DNA from: an uncultured Eubacteriaceae bacterium
Lineage (GTDB): Bacteria > Bacillota > Clostridia > Lachnospirales > Lachnospiraceae
NCBI GenBank assembly: GCA_945938055.1
Contig: CAMEUH010000019.1
Location: 1-20,723, forward strand
Direction of reading: 5' to 3'
DNA length: 20,723 bases
The notes beneath the pieces were generated by a model. The model searched no databases. It saw nothing but the letters and a program-made list of their open reading frames with translations, and was not told the origin of the DNA. Shown here piece by piece: positions 7,990 to 13,596 of this stretch (its first letter is position 1; the number at the start of each line of letters is the position of its first letter). A program made the position numbers and the translations under genes.

Positions 7990-8014
7990 AAAAATGGCGG
8001 GGTAAATCCCCGCC
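7990..8014 (-). terminator. GC-rich terminator between the leader RNA and the DUF3800 gene
   Basis: Perfect 7-bp stem GGCGGGG / CCCCGCC with a 5-nt loop, followed on the minus strand by ATTTTTC. It precedes the DUF3800 start codon by only 20 nt, so expression of the protein needs read-through or anti-termination. Confidence 0.8.
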
Positions 8015-8083
8015 AGCCGGTGGACCAGGACCTTACGGTCAGCCCAAATATTAATGCACTTCGTGCAACAGATTCATATCTGT
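7990..8083 (-). ncRNA. Structured leader RNA of the DUF3800-motif type
   Basis: About 94 nt between a good promoter and an intrinsic terminator, made almost entirely of hairpins. In transcript order: ACAGAU-AUGA-AUCUGU (8083-8068) starting at the predicted +1, UGCAC-GAA-GUGCA (8067-8055), a single-stranded AU stretch, GACC-GUAA-GGUC with a GNRA-type tetraloop (8040-8029), a possible CUGG-UCCA-CCGG stem (one GU pair), and the GGCGGGG terminator stem. It sits directly upstream of, and on the same strand as, a DUF3800 gene. Several candidate structured RNAs named DUF3800 motifs (numbered series) are known from comparative genomics with exactly this placement. I infer membership from architecture and position. 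I cannot tell which numbered motif it is, or exclude a new one. Confidence 0.6.
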
Positions 8084-8089
8084 ATAAAT

Positions 8090-8118
8090 ATTATATGTTG
8101 TTTCTCTTAAAATATCAA
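8090..8118 (-). promoter_or_regulatory. Promoter of the DUF3800-associated RNA
   Basis: Minus strand: TTGATA (-35, 8113-8118), 17 nt, perfect TATAAT (-10, 8090-8095). The predicted +1 (about 8083) coincides with the first base of the first hairpin, which ties the promoter to the RNA. Confidence 0.68.
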
Positions 8119-8136
8119 CTGATTTTTATAATATTT

Positions 8137-8169
8137 TCAGCCTTTGTAAATTGTACAATTATATTTCAT
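8137..8169 (-). other. 10-codon reading frame with a strong ribosome site
   Basis: Just after the LRR gene, AAAAAAGGAG is followed at 8 nt by ATG and the frame MKYNCTIYKG-stop. It is most easily read as the 5' stump of a lost immunity gene. A translated micropeptide cannot be excluded but has no support. Confidence 0.2.
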
Positions 8170-8193
8170 TGATACTACTCCTTTTTTCCCACA

Positions 8194-8886
8194 TTACAAT
8201 TTCAAGAAATTATCCATACTCATAATTCCAGTATTACTAATCAAATTCTCCAACTTCATTTTTATAAGCTGATTACAAACAACATTATCTCTTTTATAAT
8301 TTCTATCGAGATGAGTATCAACATGTTCAATAGAGCTCATACATGAAATAATCTTTGCAAGAGCAGTTCCTGATAATGTATCAGAGCATAAATCTAATCC
8401 AAGATATTTTATTTTTGATTCTTTTAATTCATCCAATTCAACCAACTTATGTAGTTCATATATTTTAAGCGCATATATATTATTTAATCTTGGCAATCTA
8501 TATACACTTGGTAAACTCATTAAAAACAATTTTCTAAGATTGGGAGCTTTTTCAATAAATGAAAGATCTGATAACTTTCTCATATCCCTCACTTCTAAAT
8601 AAGTTAATGTATTTGTCATCATACATTCTAAATCATCATTTTCCTTCAATTTCAATTGAAGAGACAATGAATGGAGATTCTTTAACATTGCCACTTTCTC
8701 TAACCCTGTAAAATCACCTGCCAGTGCAAGTTCCTCGATATTTAGCAAGTGATTCAATATTCCAAGGTCAACTTCGAATTTATTATTATCCGATACTAAT
8801 GTTAACCTTGTAATATCTTTACTTAGCTCATTAAATCTCTGCAAATCATTTACATTTCTTATTGTAAATACAACTCTGTCTTGCAT
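8194..8886 (-). CDS. Leucine-rich-repeat protein, probable immunity protein
   Basis: A 230-residue soluble protein without signal peptide. From about residue 25 to 170 it shows repeated LxxLxLxx units (IEELALAGDFTGLEKV, LHSLSLQLKL, LTYLEVRDM, LRKLFLMSLP, YALKIYELHKL, IKYLGLDL), that is, a short cytoplasmic leucine-rich-repeat solenoid, a fold used for protein binding. The C-terminal 60 residues are not repetitive. AGGGG lies 9 nt before the ATG. It ends the row of small genes that I interpret as immunity genes, 50 nt after the preceding one. In that context binding and neutralising a toxin domain is a reasonable inference, but no specific target is known. The DNA is noticeably more AT-rich than the flanking housekeeping genes. 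Confidence 0.75.
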   Translation of the reverse strand: MQDRVVFTIRNVNDLQRFNELSKDITRLTLVSDNNKFEVDLGILNHLLNIEELALAGDFTGLEKVAMLKNLHSLSLQLKLKENDDLECMMTNTLTYLEVRDMRKLSDLSFIEKAPNLRKLFLMSLPSVYRLPRLNNIYALKIYELHKLVELDELKESKIKYLGLDLCSDTLSGTALAKIISCMSSIEHVDTHLDRNYKRDNVVCNQLIKMKLENLISNTGIMSMDNFLKL

Positions 8887-8936
8887 ATAAATATACCCCT
8901 ATGTTCTAATACGGAAATCATCTTTTCTTCCTGTAA

Positions 8937-9416
8937 TCATATCGGTGTACTATTTTCAAACTTGTTCCAATCAGTTGCTGATAAAATAACTGGAATCCAA
9001 CAATCAAATTCAAAATTATCTACTGTATAAGGAGTAGCATAACCATCTACGATTAACTGACCACTTCCTGTAACACGAGCTTTATCACCATCTAATTCAA
9101 CAATAGAAATCCTATAATTACACATGGGCTCTTGTTCAAAGATGTAAAATGTATCCTCTCTCTCATCACACATCTCAACATCGTCTATCGCAAATTCTTC
9201 TCCTACAAGTTCCTCTACAGAAGTCTTTTCAGTATCAATAGGATTGATACTGATTGAAGGTGAAATTTTCTCACCATTATAATCACCATGCTCAAATGCT
9301 ATATCAACCGACCACTGTGCTGCTTCTCCATATTCCTCATCAGCTTCGAAAAACATAAGACTACTTCCACGTCTTACCCAAGTCTCTTCAAAAATATAAT
9401 TACCTATCTTTAACAT
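8937..9416 (-). CDS. Small acidic protein, putative immunity protein
   Basis: A 159-residue, strongly acidic, probably all-beta cytoplasmic protein without signal peptide or membrane segment. I do not recognise the family. Seen features: LKIGNYIFEETWVRRGSSLMFF at the N-terminus, an acidic stretch ADEEYGEAAQW, and a C-terminal half of alternating strands (CNYRISIVELDGDKARVTGSG, then YTVDNFEFDCWIPV). A clean ribosome site (AAGGAG, 8 nt) and an uninterrupted frame say it is a real gene. Size, charge and position within a row of immunity-type genes make a toxin-neutralising role the best guess. Confidence 0.7.
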   Translation of the reverse strand: MLKIGNYIFEETWVRRGSSLMFFEADEEYGEAAQWSVDIAFEHGDYNGEKISPSISINPIDTEKTSVEELVGEEFAIDDVEMCDEREDTFYIFEQEPMCNYRISIVELDGDKARVTGSGQLIVDGYATPYTVDNFEFDCWIPVILSATDWNKFENSTPI

Positions 9417-9521
9417 TCTTTGTTCTCCTTAATGTTATAAAAATATGAAATTTACACTTTATCTCGCCATTTCTCCATATGTTCCATATAATACCGGTCG
9501 TTTTTCTTGTCTTAACTGTAA

Positions 9522-9721
9522 TTATATGCTGTCATTCTCCCATTTCGCTTGTCCCTCGATTTGATATTTCATGTTGTCTATCTGCCACCCGCCGTCAGAA
9601 AGTTTCAGCGAAAAACGATGTTTCATATTCAGAGTTACCTCGACAAAGCTTGTTTTTAAATTCGCATTCTTCGCGGTAGCCACTCCAAAACTCCAGATAG
9701 CGTATTTCCATTGTATTCCAT
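9522..9721 (-). pseudogene. Frameshifted remnant of a small gene
   Basis: The 410 nt between the neighbouring genes hold no intact gene, but there is an ATG at 9721 with GAGGAG at a 6-nt spacing. Its frame (MEYNGNTLSGVLEW) stops after 22 codons. A second frame on the same strand continues from the same region (ATAKNANLKTSFVEV, then FSLKLSDGGWQIDNMKYQI) to a TAA at 9522. It looks protein-like and has no start of its own near a ribosome site. The span is 200 nt, one short of 67 codons, so a single lost base around the GTTTTGGAG run would explain both halves. The alternative, chance open frames in decayed DNA, is not excluded. Confidence 0.38.
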
Positions 9722-9827
9722 ACTGTTCTCCTCGTATTATTTGCAGAATAAATCTATTATCTCTGATAACGCGACAGACTCAATGTTCAAAGAACGGTCT
9801 GGCAGTAACCTAACCTGAACTTATATA

Positions 9828-10229
9828 TTATCGATCCATAAATTCGCTTGCTGAATTCTTAATCACTTCTTCAATATCAGAACGCTCAGTGATTTCTTTC
9901 ATAATTTCAAGGTAATCATTTTTATTTTCACTTCCATTCATAACACGATTAAGCATCCAAACTGTATGCATAGTTGGTCTTCTTTTTACAGACTCTATAA
10001 GCAATTCTTCATAACCATTTTTATAGAATTGTTCAACAAAATGAACAATTGCACCAGGTATACCAAAATCATCCATAGGGTGCCTTTCCATAAGTTCTAA
10101 CAATGGCGTTACTGCCTCAATACCCACGCCTTCCACTTTAAGTTTCATAATATTTTCTTCCATAATTAACTCGAAATCATCTGTTCCAACAGCATTTTCA
10201 ATTTCTTTAATAACAGTATCTAACATCAT
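9828..10229 (-). CDS. Small helical protein, putative immunity protein
   Basis: A 133-residue, acidic, largely helical cytoplasmic protein. The core DDFGIPGAIVHFVEQFYKNGYEELLIESVKRRPTMHTVWMLNRVMNG (about 73-119) resembles, from memory, a widespread group of small uncharacterised Firmicutes proteins often found near toxin-immunity genes. I cannot name the family with certainty. The ribosome site AAGGAG precedes two adjacent ATG codons (10229 and 10226). The second has the better 7-nt spacing, so the mature product may be one residue shorter. It lies 95 nt after the preceding gene. The immunity role is inferred from context. Confidence 0.72.
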   Translation of the reverse strand: MMLDTVIKEIENAVGTDDFELIMEENIMKLKVEGVGIEAVTPLLELMERHPMDDFGIPGAIVHFVEQFYKNGYEELLIESVKRRPTMHTVWMLNRVMNGSENKNDYLEIMKEITERSDIEEVIKNSASEFMDR

Positions 10230-10324
10230 ATATCTCCTTCTATGCTTTTTACTTATAGCCGTTAGCCTATTTAGTTTTCTACAAATTTCTTAAGGAAAAT
10301 CATAATAAATATCAGCAAGCCATA

Positions 10325-10690
10325 CTAGATACTAATTCGGAAAGACATATCAAATACATCGCCCATTAAATCGACTTCACCAACAAACACAATACATGTA
10401 TCATTTAACGTAAGGATTCCTGATAATGCATTGTGCTCCATCATATAAACCGCACATTCTAGTTCCGAATCCCAATCAACCCTTAAACAATTGTTATGGT
10501 TTAAAGATACATTGTTAAAATATACTTCTGGAGCATCCATCGCCCAACTCCACTCAGAATCATCATCCTCTGAAATTTCATCGAATCTATTTTTATCCCC
10601 TGTAAAATATAAATTTAAAATGTCTTCCTTAAAACTAACTTCAACATTATCAACACCAAACTCAGTACCATTGATTATAAAACTGTCCAT
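10325..10690 (-). CDS. Small acidic beta-rich protein, putative immunity protein
   Basis: A 121-residue very acidic protein (for example FDEISEDDDSEWSW, about 36-49), predicted beta-rich, with no signal peptide. The ATG is preceded by GGAGG at 8 nt. I recognise no family. In general build (N-terminal beta hairpin, acidic loop with a Trp, then alternating strands) it resembles the 159-residue protein encoded further on, but I cannot align them with confidence. The last codons and stop share the 12-mer ATTAGTATCTAG with the end of the 311-residue gene. The immunity role is inferred from context. Confidence 0.68.
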   Translation of the reverse strand: MDSFIINGTEFGVDNVEVSFKEDILNLYFTGDKNRFDEISEDDDSEWSWAMDAPEVYFNNVSLNHNNCLRVDWDSELECAVYMMEHNALSGILTLNDTCIVFVGEVDLMGDVFDMSFRISI

Positions 10691-10802
10691 CTTTCAAACC
10701 TCCACTTTTCGCAAAAAAAGATTTATTTCCTGTGTCCATCAACGAAGGATTTATCTGACTTTTCTAAAATCTCTCATCTTTTTTGTGATACAATGTGTAA
10801 TA

Positions 10803-11474
10803 TTATTCAAAACCCATCTGCATCCAAATATCTGCATACTCCCAAAAATCAATATTGTATTCCGGTTCCATATCATCAAACCACCTTGTAGCAATATTAT
10901 TTTCGCAATTATTGTAGTCAATAGCCAAATATCCGCCACCGCCATTTTTAAAGAATGCATAGGTGCTATCTAAAGATATTTGCAACGGCTCTTCTAACTC
11001 GTCTAATATTCCCCAATCATCGTCAGAAAAATGTGTTACTTCATCAAGAGTAACCAGTCCCATCATTCTACTCGGATAAAAAAAGAAACCATTATGTAAC
11101 TCCAAATAGAATGACATTAATTTCGTAGGCATTCCATTTAATAATTCATGATCAACGCATTCCTCCGGATTTCCGCCTTCGAAATAATAAATTTCTCCGT
11201 CTTCACATTTAATACCGTATAAAATTGAAAACTTATCTCTGTAATGAATTAGGTCAAGCTCACATAAATTTTCTTCTATGAAATTAATACTATCAGGCAG
11301 TTCAGCTCCTACTACTTTCTTCCATTGACTAATGAGTTTGTTCTTCTTACCCAAAAAATCTACTTCATTAAATATCTCTCTCCATAATTCTGGGATACTT
11401 ATATCATCATGCTGACTCAAATCGATTATTTCTACATCTTTTCTAAATTTCTTTAAAAAATCAAGTTTCTCCAT
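10803..11474 (-). CDS. SMI1/KNR4-like (SUKH) protein, putative immunity protein
   Basis: A 223-residue protein starting at the ATG at 11474, which has GGAG at 9 nt. An in-frame ATG five codons upstream has no ribosome site. The sequence has the feel of the SUKH superfamily: an N-terminal helix pair with LPDSINFIEENL, a central strand-rich part (FSILYGIKCEDGEIYYFEGG), the LELHNGFFFYPSRMMGL segment typical of the SMI1/KNR4 core, and a glycine-rich strand GGGGYLAIDYNN. SUKH proteins are the most common immunity proteins of bacterial polymorphic toxins and bind diverse nuclease and deaminase toxin domains. The assignment here is weaker than for the other SUKH gene at 12663-13262. The start lies 27 nt after the stop of the upstream gene, so the two are likely co-transcribed. 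Confidence 0.65.
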   Translation of the reverse strand: MEKLDFLKKFRKDVEIIDLSQHDDISIPELWREIFNEVDFLGKKNKLISQWKKVVGAELPDSINFIEENLCELDLIHYRDKFSILYGIKCEDGEIYYFEGGNPEECVDHELLNGMPTKLMSFYLELHNGFFFYPSRMMGLVTLDEVTHFSDDDWGILDELEEPLQISLDSTYAFFKNGGGGYLAIDYNNCENNIATRWFDDMEPEYNIDFWEYADIWMQMGFE

Positions 11475-11501
11475 ATTATCTTTCTCCATTGATTCTAGAT
11501 A

Positions 11502-12437
11502 CTAATAATGAAACGCTAAGTTATTATTAAAATCATTTACTTTTGTTTCCCCATAGATCTTAACTAATGTTTCATTCATTCGTTCAGTAACATTATCAGT
11601 TTGATCAAGTTCCTTTATATATTGTCTATATAAAATATCCCTGAAAATTGCATAAGCAGCGATATAAAAATCTTTTGTCTGATATGAAAATTTTACCTTA
11701 CCGTTTTCATTTATTTTTACATAATATTCATCCATTACAATATCTATATAAACTTTGCCATCAATAGGTGTTTCTATGTTCACATATTCTGTTTGAATCT
11801 GTTCTTCCGTAATGCTTTCATAATATTGGGTATGTGACAATCCAACCCTAACATATGACAATAAGTGTTCATTTGCAACAATTGCATATATAGGTTTTGA
11901 CTTCTCATATAAAGGTTTTAAATCTTCAAAATTTTTCGATAATACTTTCATATTTCGAACCAAAGGACTGGCATCAGGAGCTTTATTTTCAATTACAAAA
12001 TCAATAATCTTTTCCATGGTTTCAAGAATTTCTTCCCTACAATATTGGCTTTGAGATATCAAAGCGATACAATAATAGTAAATAGTTGTTTTAATGAAGT
12101 TATCATTTTTAAAAGGATATCCTACCTTCTTCAAAGCATGTAATACTAATTTTACAAGCACTTCATCTTCCGCAAAAGGAATCATTCTTTTGTAATCAGA
12201 TGCCGAAACCGGGCAATGTGCAAAGCTGCCACATTTCATCATAAATTTCCATATAATTTCTCTTTCCTCTTCATCCGCATCTTCAATCAATGGAAACGTC
12301 ATCATTTCTTGAAGTAGCAAAGGATTTTTTCTGGGATACTCCTCAACTATTTTTTGCCTCTCGCAATTATCCTTGGCATTATTAAGTTTATATTTGAACT
12401 CTTTTATTTCTTCAACTGTTGGTGCTTTTTCCTTCAT
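11502..12437 (-). CDS. Uncharacterised 311-residue protein in the immunity array
   Basis: Unrecognised. The first two thirds are charged and helical (MKEKAPTVEEIKEFKYKL, KIVEEYPRKNPLLLQEMM), reminiscent of a HEAT-like or helical-bundle scaffold. The C-terminal third is different, with strands GKVYIDIVMDEYYVKINENG followed by a helix KDFYIAAYAIFRDILYRQYI, so two domains are likely. No signal peptide or membrane segment. AAGGAG lies 10 nt before the ATG. It starts 31 nt after the DUF4241 remnant and is 27 nt from the next gene, an operon arrangement. The immunity function is inferred only from position. A toxin is unlikely, given no secretion domain and no recognisable catalytic motif. Confidence 0.7.
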   Translation of the reverse strand: MKEKAPTVEEIKEFKYKLNNAKDNCERQKIVEEYPRKNPLLLQEMMTFPLIEDADEEEREIIWKFMMKCGSFAHCPVSASDYKRMIPFAEDEVLVKLVLHALKKVGYPFKNDNFIKTTIYYYCIALISQSQYCREEILETMEKIIDFVIENKAPDASPLVRNMKVLSKNFEDLKPLYEKSKPIYAIVANEHLLSYVRVGLSHTQYYESITEEQIQTEYVNIETPIDGKVYIDIVMDEYYVKINENGKVKFSYQTKDFYIAAYAIFRDILYRQYIKELDQTDNVTERMNETLVKIYGETKVNDFNNNLAFHY

Positions 12438-12468
12438 GACAAACTTTCTCCTTGATTAAATTAATAAT

Positions 12469-12672
12469 TTATAAAAACAGTTCCGGATTCATAAATATAA
12501 TAACCAGCTCACAGATTTTCCCTGATGCATCAATTCCCCAATAATCCGTATAATAACCATCTCCCATGCTGGAGGCAAACATTGGTATCTTAGAGCCATC
12601 AAGTGGATTACTCCACATCAGTATATCTCCACCCTCTCTTTGAACGCCTGGAGTTTCCCTCTCTACATCCAT
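12469..12672 (-). pseudogene. C-terminal DUF4241 remnant
   Basis: The 67-codon frame contains GDILMWSNPLDGSKIPMF, then GDGYYTDYWGIDASGKICELVIIFM, the conserved end of DUF4241, a family common among putative immunity proteins and normally two to three times longer. The N-terminal part is missing. Upstream the DNA is instead the 3' end of an SMI1/KNR4 gene, whose stop the frame overlaps. The ATG at 12672 has no usable ribosome site. An internal ATG at 12618 does (GGTGGAG, 8 nt), so a 49-residue fragment might still be made. I read this as debris of an immunity gene that was replaced by recombination. Confidence 0.6.
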
Positions 12673-13262
12673 TCCTCATTTATAAAATCAAAATTCATCT
12701 TTTCCAAATACTCATCAAAACTATCTGCAATAACCCTAATTTCATCCGGATCATGAACAAACATCACTACTTGTCCTATTTTTCCTGTTTTAGAAGGTGA
12801 AAAATCAATAAACAACTGTGAAGACCCTCCATTATTCATACAGTCTGAAAAATGCAGCCAATTCAATTTGTCAGAGTCATCAATAATTTTATCATCAATT
12901 TCCACGCCATATTCATCATATTCTCTGTCAACATATTCAGAATAATATTCATTTGCCTCATTCTTTGTTTCAAGTATCTGCTTACCCGATAGCAGATAAT
13001 ATGGATATTCCTCTAATTCGGAACCAAGAAAGTATAAGTTGATTACTGTTCCATTATAATCACGAAAATAAGTACCGTCTGCAAATTTCAACAATTCAAC
13101 AAGACTGTCCGGTATCAGAGGATACTCTTTTTTTAGATTTTCTGCATCCTCCTCTGTAATACCTTCTTTAACTGATATGAATTTTTCCCATTTCTCTTCG
13201 CCATTATTTTCACGATATGCATTCGCTAAATTATTAACGTACTCTTCAACCACTCTAATCAT
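12663..13262 (-). CDS. SMI1/KNR4 family (SUKH) protein, probable immunity protein
   Basis: A 199-residue acidic protein with the order of motifs expected for the SUKH-1/SMI1-KNR4 fold: ENLKKEYPLIPDSLVELLKFADGTYF (about 40-65, the 'LP..y..fl...nG' core), a strand with YPYYLLSGKQI, LHFSDCMNNGGSSQLFIDF, GQVVMFVHDPDEI, and the closing helix IADSFDEYLEKM. In bacteria these proteins mostly neutralise toxin domains of contact-dependent or secreted polymorphic toxins. AAGGAG lies 7 nt before the ATG, and the gene is 39 nt downstream of the Im-type gene. Its 3' end overlaps the DUF4241 remnant by 10 nt. Confidence 0.85.
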   Translation of the reverse strand: MIRVVEEYVNNLANAYRENNGEEKWEKFISVKEGITEEDAENLKKEYPLIPDSLVELLKFADGTYFRDYNGTVINLYFLGSELEEYPYYLLSGKQILETKNEANEYYSEYVDREYDEYGVEIDDKIIDDSDKLNWLHFSDCMNNGGSSQLFIDFSPSKTGKIGQVVMFVHDPDEIRVIADSFDEYLEKMNFDFINEEWM

Positions 13263-13301
13263 AATTTTACTCCTTTTTTCAACAAATCTTTTTTATTTCT
13301 C

Positions 13302-13544
13302 TTAATCAATTCCCTTCATTGCCAAATCCACGATTTCATCAACAGTTGGATCCGGAGGCAATCCAACTAATTCCGGATAATATATTAAGTCGGAGCCTCC
13401 CGGATGATTTATACTATCCTCAAATTTCCTTACCAATAATTCGTGTTCTTTCTCAGGTATATATTCTCCTGTGTTTTTATCTCGAACAGTCATTATTGTT
13501 TCAACCAAATCAACTAGTTCCTCTCTAGACAGTTTCTGTGACAT
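13302..13544 (-). CDS. Colicin/pyocin DNase-type immunity protein (Im7/Im9 family)
   Basis: An 80-residue acidic protein that aligns over its whole length with colicin E immunity proteins. It has LSREELVDLVETIM (helix I), EHELLVRKFEDSINHPGGSD (helix II and the HPsGSD turn), and DLIYYPELVG, the helix III tyrosine pair that contacts the DNase exosite, followed by PTVDEIVDLAMKG (helix IV). Family members bind HNH-type colicin or pyocin nuclease domains with very high affinity and hold them inactive. The usual length is about 85 residues. The classical members come from Proteobacteria, so a copy in a Firmicutes array is notable, though Im-like genes are known outside them. No cognate nuclease gene is nearby. 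The ribosome site is ambiguous: GGAGG at 12 nt or AAGGA at 2 nt. Confidence 0.9.
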   Translation of the reverse strand: MSQKLSREELVDLVETIMTVRDKNTGEYIPEKEHELLVRKFEDSINHPGGSDLIYYPELVGLPPDPTVDEIVDLAMKGID

Positions 13545-13596
13545 ATTCCTTATTGCCCTCCATCTTTCATATTTTGTTCATTCGAGCGGTATTCCA

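Noticed and set aside
7990..8083. Type III toxin-antitoxin locus (repeat RNA plus ToxN-like toxin)
   Set aside because: The RNA has no tandem repeats and the downstream protein is DUF3800, not a ToxN/AbiQ-type endoribonuclease.
9479..9813. Plus-strand open frames of 66 and 80 codons in the gene-free gap
   Set aside because: No ribosome sites and low-complexity hydrophobic or basic composition. The minus-strand remnant accounts better for the region.
10491..10973. 160-codon open frame on the plus strand
   Set aside because: It is antisense to two good minus-strand genes, has no ribosome site and an unprotein-like composition. It is a shadow of AT-rich coding DNA.
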